A stretch of 45,688 bases of DNA from the NCBI RefSeq assembly GCF_004168285.1, contig NZ_SEWF01000051.1, positions 1 through 45,688 on the forward strand, read 5' to 3'. Positions 18,601-26,257 of the stretch are shown here, one piece after another (positions within the stretch are counted from its first letter, which is position 1; each line of letters opens with the position of its first letter). The translations under genes and the position numbers were made by a program. This DNA is from Emticicia agri. GTDB taxonomy: Bacteria > Bacteroidota > Bacteroidia > Cytophagales > Spirosomataceae. The notes below the pieces were generated by a model. It saw only the letters and a program-made list of their open reading frames with translations, ran no database searches and was not told where the DNA came from.

Positions 18601-18987
18601 ACCATGCGTGGTAAATATGCCGAACGTAACGGCGCTATCTTACCTTGGCTACACCAGTTTGACTTATCATTTATTCAGGAGTTCTATGTAAATGTAAAAG
18701 GCAAACGCCATACGCTTCAGATAAGAGCTGATATTCAAAACTTCGGTAACCTATTGAATGGGAACTGGGGTATTGGCCGATTTGTAAGCAATACATCGCC
18801 TTTAGCTTATGTAAGTGTTACGGCTGACGGTGTTCCACAGTATAGATTGAATACACAAACTTCAAGAACCACTGATGGTAAAACTGTTACTTCTAAAACA
18901 GAGTTGTTGAAAGATACTTTCCAGACAAGAAGTTCAGCAACTGATGTTTGGAATGGTCAATTAACGCTTCGTTATATCTTCAACTAA
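15676..18987 (+). CDS. Oar-like TonB-dependent outer membrane receptor, copy 2
   Basis: Paralogue of the preceding receptor, 1103 residues, same architecture: signal peptide from MMQKFTFLRG to FQGFGQ, regulatory-like domain (SGVVTDAKGEALPGASIV), plug (SRSINDFTKYNPQ, LNNFTVDGSVFNNGFG, DAIEEVQINVAPFDVRQ), barrel and C-terminal LRYIFN. The Asp-rich loop is GDMNGDGIAGNE. The leader, signal peptide and first domain are close to copy 1, while the barrel loops have diverged, so the two probably bind different ligands (inference). The start is the ATG at 15676, matching copy 1; the longer frame from a TTG at 15583 overlaps the promoter. The extra length is partly a Ser/Thr/Lys insert near the C-terminus (about 1055-1085). 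Confidence 0.93.
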   Translation: MMQKFTFLRGAFTLLVGIFFAFQGFGQVTTSSISGVVTDAKGEALPGASIVAVHEPSGTKYGTVTNAAGRYVLPAVRIGGPFKVTVTFVGFKDTSREGIITSLGTASNVDIKLEEEGALLQEVSVTATRSDIFSSERTGASTTINKQALQALPTIGSRSINDFTKYNPQGNGRSFGGADSRLNNFTVDGSVFNNGFGLGSEAQAGGRTNSTAISLDAIEEVQINVAPFDVRQSGFVGAGLNAVTRSGTNQVSGSIYHSFRNNSKTFVGRDAAGFPVTVGTFDEKVLGFRLGAPIIKNKLFIFVNGEFQRRTVPGSSFVAKGSSNAGNPTRVEKADIEAVSALVKQKFGYETGPYENFDDETKSDKFLARLDYNINDKHKATLRYTFHNSQDYVPISNSSSAGFGNRVTANSLSFKNSGYLIQDNTRSIVAELNSTFGGKSANNFIIGYDSQNEDRAYAGAMFPTVDILNNNATYISVGFDPFTPNNKLNYGTFHITDNFTLFKNKHTLTFGTNYENYKSNNLFFPASNGVWVYNSLEDFTKAVNGDNSVVVNLFQYRYSALPGGIAPLQVLKVNKFDLYAQDDFQVSNTFKLSYGVRASMIAFGNTALENTVISGQTYKDLNGAPYKINTGTLPDAKILWEPRVGFNWDVTGTRSTQVRGGSGVFTGRPPYVFISNQIGNNGILTGFIEQRNTTAFPFVQDASVYTPATPTLPSTFDIAGTDASYKFPQVWKSNIAIDQKLPLGLVGSIDFLYNKFLNSAYYFDANLETATGKFSGPDTRDRFPGSGLTGSNLNSAIRINDNVSRAAVLTSKSAGENVMLTFKLEKPWTKGFYGMFAYTYARTRDLMSAGSIASGSFTGARSVNGNNKLGLTYSDNDIPHRLVGAASYRIEYGGMFGGSSQISLGYVGGTGVARYSYTIAGDMNGDGIAGNELLFVPNKATDLTFVNTTVSGVTYSPAEQAAAFDKFIDQDPYLSTMRGKYAERNGAILPWLHQFDLSFIQEFYVNVKGKRHTLQIRADIQNFGNLLNGNWGIGRFVSNTSPLAYVSVTADGVPQYRLNTQTSRTTDGKTVTSKTELLKDTFQTRSSATDVWNGQLTLRYIFN

Positions 18988-19009
18988 GATTGTGTATAGT
19001 TATCATAAC

Positions 19010-19045
19010 AAAAAATCCTGCTTCTCACGAGGCAGGATTTTTTTT
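19010..19045 (+). terminator. Terminator after receptor copy 2
   Basis: A 12-bp stem AAAAAATCCTGC/GCAGGATTTTTT with a T-run. It differs from the copy 1 terminator by one loop base, so the terminator was duplicated with the gene. Confidence 0.9.
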
Positions 19046-19057
19046 AATGTTTAACTG

Positions 19058-19103
19058 AACCGTGCCACGGCTATACTCGTCCTAATATAGCCCTGCCACG
19101 GTT
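19058..19103. repeat. GC-rich REP-like hairpin
   Basis: Inverted arms of 18 bases, AACCGTGCCACGGCTATA (19058-19075) and 19086-19103, match at 16 of 18 positions with a 10-nt spacer. The left arm also holds the short palindrome CCGTGCCACGG (one mismatch at its centre). It stands out from the AT-rich surroundings and lies between the receptor terminator and the 3' end of the sterol desaturase gene. It may be a dispersed palindromic repeat or a terminator for the minus-strand gene. Confidence 0.6.
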
Positions 19104-19122
19104 AGATTCTTGTACTTACGCT

Positions 19123-19974
19123 TTAATGAACTTTTTCCTCACCAAACTTTGCCCCCACCGGAGGCCGATAGTTTTGAAAAGGAACTTTCAGTAAATTACC
19201 TAAACGGTCATTTTCTTCGGGTTTCATATGTGTATCTATCCCATAGATCAGTTTATCACGCTCAATTGTCATAAAAGTACCAAATAATCTATCCCAAACA
19301 GAGAAGATATTGCCGTAATTAGAATCTGTATAAGGCTGAACATAATGATGATGCACCTTGTGCATATCAGGTGAAACCAATATCCAACTCATGGCATTAT
19401 CCAACCATTTAGGAATCACGATATTCGCATGATTAAACTGCGAAAGCAGTACAGATATTGACTGGTACATAAAAACCAACCACATGGGCGCACCTGCCAA
19501 TACTACGCCAGCAGTAGTAAATACAAAGCGAAAAACACTTTCACCTGGGTGATGGCGGTTAGCCGAAGTAGTATCCACGTGCGTATCGGTATGATGCACT
19601 AAATGAAAACGCCACATCCATTTTATTTTGTGTTCTGCCCAATGCACGAGCCATGCCCCTATCAGGTCTAATAACAGCAAACCTACAATAGCAAAAAGCC
19701 ATAAGGGCATTTCAGGCAGCCATTGTAAAATGCCAAAATGATTAGCGACAGCCCAGTCAGATGACTTTAACAGAACAAAAGCTAAAGCAAAATTGATAAT
19801 AATGGTTGTAAGCGTAAAAAAGATATTAATCCTTGCATGCCTGACTTTGCTATACTTAAAATGGAATAAAGGAACAGCACTTTCAATTATCCAGAAAAAA
19901 GCTATTCCTCCTACCAGAATAACACTTCTGTGCGAAGAGGGTATAGTTCTGAAATATTCAACAATTTGATCCAT
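19123..19974 (-). CDS. Sterol desaturase / fatty acid hydroxylase family membrane protein
   Basis: Integral membrane di-iron hydroxylase, 283 residues. The histidine clusters are H111-x3-H115 (HWAEH), H124-x2-HH128 (HLVHH) and H205-x2-HH209 (HKVHHH), with further H141/H142 and H182. Hydrophobic segments lie near 18-36, 50-70, 90-110 and 150-178. The substrate (lipid, carotenoid or sterol-like) cannot be told. The start is placed at the ATG at 19974; a TTG at 20022 would add 16 polar residues. A possible -7 box AACTTTTG lies on the minus strand at 20020-20027. It is convergent with the receptor pair. Confidence 0.88.
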   Translation of the reverse strand: MDQIVEYFRTIPSSHRSVILVGGIAFFWIIESAVPLFHFKYSKVRHARINIFFTLTTIIINFALAFVLLKSSDWAVANHFGILQWLPEMPLWLFAIVGLLLLDLIGAWLVHWAEHKIKWMWRFHLVHHTDTHVDTTSANRHHPGESVFRFVFTTAGVVLAGAPMWLVFMYQSISVLLSQFNHANIVIPKWLDNAMSWILVSPDMHKVHHHYVQPYTDSNYGNIFSVWDRLFGTFMTIERDKLIYGIDTHMKPEENDRLGNLLKVPFQNYRPPVGAKFGEEKVH

Positions 19975-20131
19975 AGTACTTTTTTTGTGTAAGGTCTTAG
20001 ATGTTATGAATTTTGAGAACAAAAGTTAGTCATAAATAAAATTTTCACAAAATTTTAGCTACAATTTATTATATTTTTTCTTAATATTGTAATATTAAAT
20101 ATTCACACATTACTAACCTGATTTTTAATAT

Positions 20132-20656
20132 ATGCAAAAGTGCATTTTCCTTGATCGTGACGGAGTACTCAATGAAGATCGAGTTGATTATGTTTATAAA
20201 ATAGAAGACTATATCATTCCAGAAGGAGTAGTAGATGGCCTGAATTTACTAAAAAAAGCAGGTTATTTATTAATTGTAGTTACCAATCAGGCAGGTATTG
20301 CCAAAGGTTTATATACCCGGGAAGATGTACTGAACTGTCATGATTTTCTCCAAAGCCAATGTGGCGGTGTCATTGACGACATTTATTTCTGTAAACACCA
20401 TCCTTTACATTCTTCTGAATCACTCTTGCGTAAGCCTGATTCATTGATGCTTGAAAAAGCCATTGCTAAATATAACATAGATACCACTCACTCATATATG
20501 ATTGGTGATGCCGAGAGAGACGTAAGAGCAGGTATGAAAGCAGGTGTAAAAACAATACACATTGCCACAGGAAAAGAGAATACTGAACTGGCCGACTACC
20601 GTTTTGGCAGCCTTTTAGAAGCGTCAAAATTTATTATTGATAATCCTACCAGTTAA
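20132..20656 (+). CDS. HAD-IIIA phosphatase, GmhB/histidinol-phosphatase-like
   Basis: 174-residue HAD phosphatase close to D-glycero-D-manno-heptose 1,7-bisphosphate 7-phosphatase. The nucleophile and acid/base are D8 and D10 in FLDRDGVLN; T51 in VVTNQAG, K101 in RKP and D126/D130 in IGDAERD complete the HAD motifs. GmhB enzymes normally carry a zinc loop of three Cys and one His; here the loop is CKHHPLHSSESLLRKP, with C87 and H89 kept and the later two cysteines absent. Zinc binding is therefore doubtful and specificity uncertain. No other heptose genes lie nearby. The start codon directly precedes the first beta strand. Confidence 0.82.
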   Translation: MQKCIFLDRDGVLNEDRVDYVYKIEDYIIPEGVVDGLNLLKKAGYLLIVVTNQAGIAKGLYTREDVLNCHDFLQSQCGGVIDDIYFCKHHPLHSSESLLRKPDSLMLEKAIAKYNIDTTHSYMIGDAERDVRAGMKAGVKTIHIATGKENTELADYRFGSLLEASKFIIDNPTS

Positions 20657-20663
20657 TACAATA

Positions 20664-20699
20664 ATGGTTCATAATGTGTATAGGCACATTATGAACCAT
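20664..20699. terminator. Perfect 15-bp hairpin after the HAD phosphatase gene
   Basis: Arms ATGGTTCATAATGTG (20664-20678) and its exact complement (20685-20699) with a 6-nt loop, 7 nt after the phosphatase stop and 8 nt beyond the stop of the small lipoprotein gene on the other strand. There is no T-run, so it is a probable but not classical bidirectional terminator. Confidence 0.6.
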
Positions 20700-20707
20700 C
20701 TATATCA

Positions 20708-20833
20708 CTAACAATGTTTCTTCTCTGCTATACTTTTTGGTGAAACTTTACCATAAGCCGGGCATTGCTGTTTACGACAAGCCGTCATTGTGGCTCCTAC
20801 CAAAAGAAAAAGAATCAGTAATTTAGGTCTCAT
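20708..20833 (-). CDS. Small lipoprotein, 41 residues
   Basis: A short gene: the ATG at 20833 opens a 41-codon frame ending at TAG (20708-20710). The product has a lipoprotein signal, MRPKLLILFLLVGATMTAC, with the lipid Cys at residue 19. A 22-residue tail follows, containing KQQCPAYGK and ending KKHC. Short lipoproteins with a CPAY motif are common in Bacteroidota (from memory). No function is known. It lies between arginine decarboxylase, on the same strand with 50 nt between, and the hairpin after the phosphatase gene. Its size makes the call less sure than its neighbours, but signal and lipobox are clear. Confidence 0.6.
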   Translation of the reverse strand: MRPKLLILFLLVGATMTACRKQQCPAYGKVSPKSIAEKKHC

Positions 20834-20883
20834 TAAAATATAATTTTCGGTTCTTTATAAAACGTTCTACAAACTGGTTTATT

Positions 20884-22368
20884 TTATACTAAAGCCTCTT
20901 CTGTAGTTTTCTTATTCTTTTTTGCCGAACCATTTCCGGGTAAAGTATGCGTTTCTTTCTTTTTCTGCGACTTATACCCTAGAATCTCCATCATCGAATT
21001 ACTGTCTTGTTCTTCAGCAAAAAGTTCAGTTATAATATTACCTTCGGCATCTAAGTTTACCAGTACGTGCTGTGGTGCCGGAATCAGGCAGTGTTGAATA
21101 CCTCCATAGCCCCCCAAAGATTCCTGATAGGCACCTGTATGAAAAAATCCGATATACTGGTCTTCATTTTCGATGTCAAACACAGGCAGATACAAGTCTT
21201 CTGAATGTGCTTCTGTATTATAAAAATCCTGTGAGTCACAGGTCAGGCCTCCTAAATTTACTTTTTCGTAGGGGCTATCCCAATTATTCACAGGCATCAT
21301 GATATATTTCTGACCAATACCCCATGAATCCGGTAACTGTGTGATGAACGAACCATCAATCATATACCACAACTCACGGTCATTCTGTTGTTTTTTATCA
21401 ATCACCTTATAAATCACCGCACCGCTCTCTCCTACTGTATAGCTACCAAACTCGGTAAAAATATGAGGTACAGGCACATTGTTTTTATTACAAATCCATT
21501 GGATATTTTCTATAATCTCATCAATCATTGCCTGATAATCATAGTTAAATACCAGTGAGGTCTGAATCGGTAATCCGCCACCAATATCAATCGAATCAAG
21601 GTCCGGACATAGCTTCTTCATTTCGCAGTATTTAAACATGAAACGAGTCAGTTCAGACCAGTAATAAGCATTATCTTTAATACCCGCATTGATAAAGAAA
21701 TGGAGCATTTTCAGCTTAAACCTTGGATTCGGCTTTATTTTCTCCCTGTATAATTCATTGATATCATTATACCTAACCCCTAAACGAGAGGTATAAAACG
21801 CAAAGTTTGGCTCTTCATCTGTCGCAATTCTAATGCCAAGATTTACGGTTTCAGCCGTAGAATTTTGCAGATAATAATCAATCTCTTTCAGATTGTCTAA
21901 AATCGGAATACAATTCACAAAACCTTCATTATGTAAGGCAGCAATTCCCTCTAAATATTTCGGGCGTTTGTAGCCATTACAGATAACATAAGTATTCTGA
22001 TTAATTTTATTTTCTTCATACAAAGCTCTGATAATATCCATATCAAATGCCGACGAGGTTTCGAGGTGAACATTACTATTTAATGCTGTTTCAATAACAA
22101 ACCTGAAATGTGATGATTTTGTACAATAACAGTAGGTGTAGCTTCCTTTATAATTATATTTTTTCATGGCATTTCTGAAAAGCAGCTTGGCATTTTCTAC
22201 ATGCTCTGAAATCTTAGGCAGATAGCTGATTTTTAGTGGAGTACCATACTGCTTAATAATATCCATCAGCGGAACATTGTTAAACATCAGTGTGTGGGCT
22301 TCATCAACACCGAATTCCCGAGTCGGAAACTCAAAGGTTTGCTCTATAAGGTCTATGTAACGTTTCAT
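20884..22368 (-). CDS. speA: Arginine decarboxylase, Bacteroidota type (PLP fold type III)
   Basis: PLP-dependent decarboxylase of the alanine-racemase-fold group, 494 residues, first step of polyamine synthesis (arginine to agmatine). The PLP lysine is K84 in YCYCTKSSHF. H223 in MLHFFINAG, the glycine loop DIGGGLP (261-267), TEFGSYTVGESG (305-316) and the active-site C377 in GGLTCDSQD follow in order. The N-terminus (YIDLIEQTFEFP) matches Bacteroidota proteins annotated as arginine decarboxylase. A basic tail rich in Lys and Thr (about 468-494) is unlike the conserved core. It is divergent from mpl with 275 nt between starts; I recognise no clear promoter there. A diaminopimelate or other decarboxylase is a less likely alternative. 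Confidence 0.85.
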   Translation of the reverse strand: MKRYIDLIEQTFEFPTREFGVDEAHTLMFNNVPLMDIIKQYGTPLKISYLPKISEHVENAKLLFRNAMKKYNYKGSYTYCYCTKSSHFRFVIETALNSNVHLETSSAFDMDIIRALYEENKINQNTYVICNGYKRPKYLEGIAALHNEGFVNCIPILDNLKEIDYYLQNSTAETVNLGIRIATDEEPNFAFYTSRLGVRYNDINELYREKIKPNPRFKLKMLHFFINAGIKDNAYYWSELTRFMFKYCEMKKLCPDLDSIDIGGGLPIQTSLVFNYDYQAMIDEIIENIQWICNKNNVPVPHIFTEFGSYTVGESGAVIYKVIDKKQQNDRELWYMIDGSFITQLPDSWGIGQKYIMMPVNNWDSPYEKVNLGGLTCDSQDFYNTEAHSEDLYLPVFDIENEDQYIGFFHTGAYQESLGGYGGIQHCLIPAPQHVLVNLDAEGNIITELFAEEQDSNSMMEILGYKSQKKKETHTLPGNGSAKKNKKTTEEALV

Positions 22369-22643
22369 CTCTAAGTAAAATGCATAAAAACTTTTAAGGT
22401 TTTGGAATTATTTGAATACCCTACCACTTATACAGATAGTTTCCGGATACAATAGAGACTATCTCTGTTGAAAATAGTGTGCAAATGTGATATAAATTTA
22501 ACAACTTTGCAACTGATATTTGTAACACAGTTTTTAGGGCTGTGGTTCACAAATTTTTATTCATTCAAATTTTGCTATCATCATACAAAACCCAAAAGAT
22601 AAGCCATTTAAAAACGTTTGGGTTTGTGAAATTCTTGTTATAA

Positions 22644-24116
22644 ATGAGCCAAAAAATTCACTTTATTGCTATCGGGGGCGCTGTGATGCACAACCTGGCG
22701 CTTGCACTTCATAAAAAAGGATATATCGTAACCGGTTCAGACGATGAAATAAATGACCCCTCAAAAAGCCGTCTGGCTGATGTAGGTATTCTACCTGCTG
22801 AATTAGGGTGGTTTCCTGAAAAAATAACCAAAGATTTAGATGCTGTTATTTTAGGCATGCACGCATTTGCTGATAATCCTGAATTAGCCAAAGCACAGGA
22901 ATTAGGCGTAAAAGTGTATTCTTTCCCGGAATATATCTACGAGCAAAGCCTTAATAAACTACGTGTGGTTATTGCCGGAAGCCACGGCAAGACAAGTATC
23001 ACCAGTATGATTCTGCACGTACTGAAATATTATAACCGCAAATTTGATTATCTGGTAGGAGCTCAGATTGAGGGCTTTGATGTAATGGTAAATCTGGACG
23101 ATGAGTCGCCGGTGATTATTATTGAAGGAGACGAGTACCCTGAATCAAAAGTTCATTTAAAATCTAAATTCCTGTTTTATCATCCGCATATATGTCTGAT
23201 TAGTGGCATTGCCTGGGATCACTTTAATATCTTCAAGACTTTTGACAGCTATGTACAGACTTTTGAAGAACTGGCCGATGGTTTACCTAAAGCAGGAGCT
23301 ATTATTTATGACGAAACCGATGATATTGTAAAGGTAATAGGAGCAAAAGACCGTACAGATGTAAGCAAGTTCCCGTATAAAGCACACCCATATAAAGTAG
23401 AAAATGGTAAATGTATTCTGCAGGTAGGTAAAACAGAAGTCCCTTTAGAGATTTTTGGGGAGCATAATATGAAAAACCTGAATGGTGCCAAGCTTATTCT
23501 TGACCGCTTGGGTATTACCGACGAAGAGTTCTACGAAGCCATCAGGCATTTCAAGGGAGCATCAAAACGCCTGGAGAAATTAGGTGAGAATGCCAATACA
23601 CTTATATTCAGAGACTTTGCGCATGCACCATCTAAATTAAAAGCTACTACCAATGCTACCAAAATGCTTTACAGCAGTCGCCGCCTGATTGCCTGCTATG
23701 AACTGCATACATTCAGTAGCCTGAATAAAGACTTCCTGCCACAATATGAAGGCACCATGAACGATGCCGATACGGCTGTAGTTTTTTACTCACCGCATAC
23801 ACTTGAAATGAAACGTCTTCCTGCTATTTCGCCGGAAGAAATTAAACAAGCTTTTGGTGATGATAAATTATTAGTATTTACAGAAAGAGAAAAGATTGTT
23901 GACTTTTTATTAGAGCAAAACTGGTTTCAGACTAATTTACTGATGATGTCGTCTGGCACGTTTGGTGGTTTAATCTTACCTGAACTGGCAAAGCGCATTT
24001 TAGAGAAAGAAGTAAAAGAAGAGTTTCCGAAAGTAAAAGTTATCTCTCAACAAAAAGAAGATAACTCATGGTCGGGCTTGCTTTCTCAATTCAAAAAAGT
24101 ATTTGACAGCGAATAA
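22644..24116 (+). CDS. mpl: Murein peptide ligase (Mpl / MurC-like)
   Basis: Mur ligase family, 490 residues. It probably joins recycled tripeptide L-Ala-gamma-D-Glu-meso-Dap to UDP-MurNAc in the cytoplasm. The N-terminal domain starts KIHFIAIGGAVMHNLA. The ATP loop is GSHGKTS (112-118), followed by IEGDEYPESK and the core HxxxF-type region SGIAWDHFNIF. The C-terminal domain begins near 320 (FRDFAHAPSKLKATT). The motif GAVMHNLAL rather than the MurC GxGMSG pattern, and AHAPSK, favour Mpl over MurC. The start ATG directly precedes the first strand. It is alone in its transcription unit and followed by a hairpin. Confidence 0.9.
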   Translation: MSQKIHFIAIGGAVMHNLALALHKKGYIVTGSDDEINDPSKSRLADVGILPAELGWFPEKITKDLDAVILGMHAFADNPELAKAQELGVKVYSFPEYIYEQSLNKLRVVIAGSHGKTSITSMILHVLKYYNRKFDYLVGAQIEGFDVMVNLDDESPVIIIEGDEYPESKVHLKSKFLFYHPHICLISGIAWDHFNIFKTFDSYVQTFEELADGLPKAGAIIYDETDDIVKVIGAKDRTDVSKFPYKAHPYKVENGKCILQVGKTEVPLEIFGEHNMKNLNGAKLILDRLGITDEEFYEAIRHFKGASKRLEKLGENANTLIFRDFAHAPSKLKATTNATKMLYSSRRLIACYELHTFSSLNKDFLPQYEGTMNDADTAVVFYSPHTLEMKRLPAISPEEIKQAFGDDKLLVFTEREKIVDFLLEQNWFQTNLLMMSSGTFGGLILPELAKRILEKEVKEEFPKVKVISQQKEDNSWSGLLSQFKKVFDSE

Positions 24117-24125
24117 TTTTATAGT

Positions 24126-24156
24126 AGGTAGAGGTATCTGACAGATGCCTCTACCT
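24126..24156. terminator. Bidirectional hairpin between mpl and a minus-strand gene
   Basis: A 15-bp stem starting AGGTAGAGG (24126-24140 and 24142-24156) with one G-U-type mismatch. It is only 9 nt after the mpl stop and its right arm contains the stop codon of the convergent gene. No long T-run follows. Confidence 0.6.
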
Positions 24157-24492
24157 GTATTTCAAAAAAGCCCATAATTTCCTCTTATTCAGGTATTTCA
24201 AGTCTGTTTCGTTGGCATAGGCTTCTTTCTCAAAGCTGATTCTTCGATAAGCCACCCACCATTTCCTGCATCTTACATAGTGATAAATCCATTCGCCTAT
24301 ATACCAGATATAGAATGGCAACACCAGCAATTCTAACTGCTGCCAGATATGAATCCGTTCATGATTCAACAGAATCTCGTTAGGTTTCTTGGGCCTGACA
24401 ATAATAAATGGAAAAAGCGTAATCCCGTTTATTTTTCTGAATGGTATGCCTTTAATAATTATCATATCTCCAAAAATAACAAGTAATTTCAC
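24151..24492 (-). CDS. Tiny HExxH protein, function unknown
   Basis: 113 residues. A metallopeptidase-like motif H44-E45-R-I-H48 (LLNHERIHIWQQLE) is followed by a strongly hydrophobic segment (LELLVLPFYIWYIGEWIYH, about 53-71) and then by SFEKEAYANE (86-95), whose Glu could be a third metal ligand. The arrangement resembles the core of membrane zincin peptidases reduced to one helix pair, and I remember similar short proteins in Bacteroidota. Enzyme activity is only inferred. M10 (at 24465) is an alternative start giving 104 residues. The gene is convergent with mpl and its stop lies inside the shared hairpin. Confidence 0.7.
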   Translation of the reverse strand: MKLLVIFGDMIIIKGIPFRKINGITLFPFIIVRPKKPNEILLNHERIHIWQQLELLVLPFYIWYIGEWIYHYVRCRKWWVAYRRISFEKEAYANETDLKYLNKRKLWAFLKYR

Positions 24493-24633
24493 TTATCCGA
24501 AATAATTAAATCACATTCAGCGTTTACTCTACCATAATTCATTACTTAAAGCCAATTATCATAAAATTATTAGGAAACTTTCAAATCCTTTCACACCTTT
24601 ACAACAGTTTTAAAACATTAACTTTATTAACCG

Positions 24634-25332
24634 ATGAAAAAAACAGTTCTTTTTGTAGCTGCTTTGTTTATAAGCACACTCTCATTTGCGCAAACTGCTG
24701 AAGAAGTAATTAATAATTATGTGACGGCTATTGGTGGCAAAGATGCCATATCAAAAATAAAAGATTTAAGCATGACCTTTACTGGAGAAGCACAAGGAGC
24801 CAACCTGGAAATTCTCATCCAGAAAAAAGCACCTAATAAATTCTTACAGTCTGTAAGTGTAACAGGTATGGGCGAAGTACAAAAACAAGTATGTGATGGT
24901 ACCAAAGTTCGTGCAAGTGGCATGCAAGGCTCAGAGGATATTACTGACGCTGAAAAAGTAAAAGCTGTAGCAATGCAGGCAGTAATTGTACCGGAGTCAG
25001 AGTACGGTACTATGGGTGCTAAATTAACCTATGTAGGCAAAGAAAAAGTAAACAATGCAGATGCACATAAAATAGATGTAACTATCGGAACTGTTAAAAT
25101 GACTGAATTTTACGATGTTGCCTCAGGCATGAAAGTTCGTCAGGTGATTACAGCAGAAACGCCGATGGGTTCGCAAACTATTACCTCTGATTATACTGAT
25201 TATAAAATTGTTAATGGTGTAATGTTTGCTCATAAACTGAATCAGGATTTGGGTATGATGCAATTAGCCTTATCAGCTTCTAAAGTAGAAGCGAATACTA
25301 ATCTGGCAGATTCTTTATTTGAAATCAAGTAA
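24634..25332 (+). CDS. LolA-like periplasmic protein
   Basis: 232-residue secreted protein. A signal peptide (MKKTVLFVAALFISTLSFAQ, cleavage after SFA) is followed by EEVINNYVTAIGGKDAISKI, a start typical of the outer-membrane lipoprotein sorting-like group. The rest alternates short strands (IKDLSMTFTGEAQG, KLTYVGKEKV, MTEFYDVASGMKVRQ, SDYTDYKIVNGVMFAHKL), in line with the LolA/LolB half-barrel. No lipobox is present. It starts a two-gene unit with apbE, one base after its stop. A link of the two functions is not known. Confidence 0.78.
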   Translation: MKKTVLFVAALFISTLSFAQTAEEVINNYVTAIGGKDAISKIKDLSMTFTGEAQGANLEILIQKKAPNKFLQSVSVTGMGEVQKQVCDGTKVRASGMQGSEDITDAEKVKAVAMQAVIVPESEYGTMGAKLTYVGKEKVNNADAHKIDVTIGTVKMTEFYDVASGMKVRQVITAETPMGSQTITSDYTDYKIVNGVMFAHKLNQDLGMMQLALSASKVEANTNLADSLFEIK

Positions 25333-25333
25333 T

Positions 25334-26254
25334 ATGTTGATACACTTTTTGAATAAGAGGAATAGTCTTTTAGGATTATTCCTCTTTTTTTGCCATTATA
25401 CCCACGCACAAAAACGTTTTGAGTTTACTTACCCACAAATGGGTACTATGTTCAGAATCATGCTTTACGCACTTGATTCGGCTCAGGCAATGACCGCCTC
25501 TCAGCAAGCCTTCCGTCGTTTAGATACTTTGAATCTTATTTTAAGCGATTATCGGGAAGACAGCGAAATTAATCGTTTATGCCGGACCTCCGGTACGGGC
25601 GAATATATAAGCGTAAGTAATGACCTCTGGAGAATAACTCAGGAATCTATAAGAGCAGCCCATAAGTCTGATAATAGTTTTGATATTACTATAGGGCCTA
25701 TGACACAATTGTGGCGGCGGATGAAACGCCAGAAACAATTGCCAACCGATAGCCAGATTGTACAGGCAAGAGCCAAAGTAGGAATTGATAATATTTCTCT
25801 GAATAGCCGGAATCAATCAATTATGTTGAAAAAACAAGGCATGCGCATTGATTTTGGCGGAATAGGAAAAGGCTATGCAGAAGATGAGATGATGAAAACA
25901 TTGCTGGAAAACGGCATTACATCTGCTATGATTGAAGCTGGGGGGAATATTGTCGTTTCAGATGCGCCACCAAAAGAAAAAGGGTGGAAGATAATCATTA
26001 ACAATAAAGACTATTGGCTGAAAAACTGTGGGGTATCTACTTCAGGAGATATGTATCAGTTTGTAGAAATAGACGGAAAGAAATACTCGCATATAGTAGA
26101 TCCTAAAACAGGCATAGGTGTTACCGAATTGCGTCAGATAACAATTATTGCTAAAGATGGTGCAAGCGCTGACTGGCTATCGACAGCAGTATATCTGATG
26201 GATAAAGAAAAAGGGAGACAATTGGTAAAGAAAATGAAAGCAAAAGCACCATAA
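25334..26254 (+). CDS. apbE: FAD:protein FMN transferase
   Basis: Attaches FMN covalently to Thr/Ser of target proteins in the periplasm, using FAD. Counting from the ATG at 25334 (306 residues): N-terminal signal peptide ending HAQ near residue 26, DFGGIGKG at 173-180, the SGD at 237-239, HIVDPKTG at 253-260, and the Mg site D280/T284 in ADWLSTAV. All are standard for ApbE. A TTG at 25319 inside the previous gene is rejected because the ATG directly after that gene's stop precedes a better signal peptide. No obvious target (NqrC or RnfG type) lies in the window. Its stop is 3 nt from the stop of the convergent gene. Confidence 0.93.
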   Translation: MLIHFLNKRNSLLGLFLFFCHYTHAQKRFEFTYPQMGTMFRIMLYALDSAQAMTASQQAFRRLDTLNLILSDYREDSEINRLCRTSGTGEYISVSNDLWRITQESIRAAHKSDNSFDITIGPMTQLWRRMKRQKQLPTDSQIVQARAKVGIDNISLNSRNQSIMLKKQGMRIDFGGIGKGYAEDEMMKTLLENGITSAMIEAGGNIVVSDAPPKEKGWKIIINNKDYWLKNCGVSTSGDMYQFVEIDGKKYSHIVDPKTGIGVTELRQITIIAKDGASADWLSTAVYLMDKEKGRQLVKKMKAKAP

Positions 26255-26257
26255 TAG

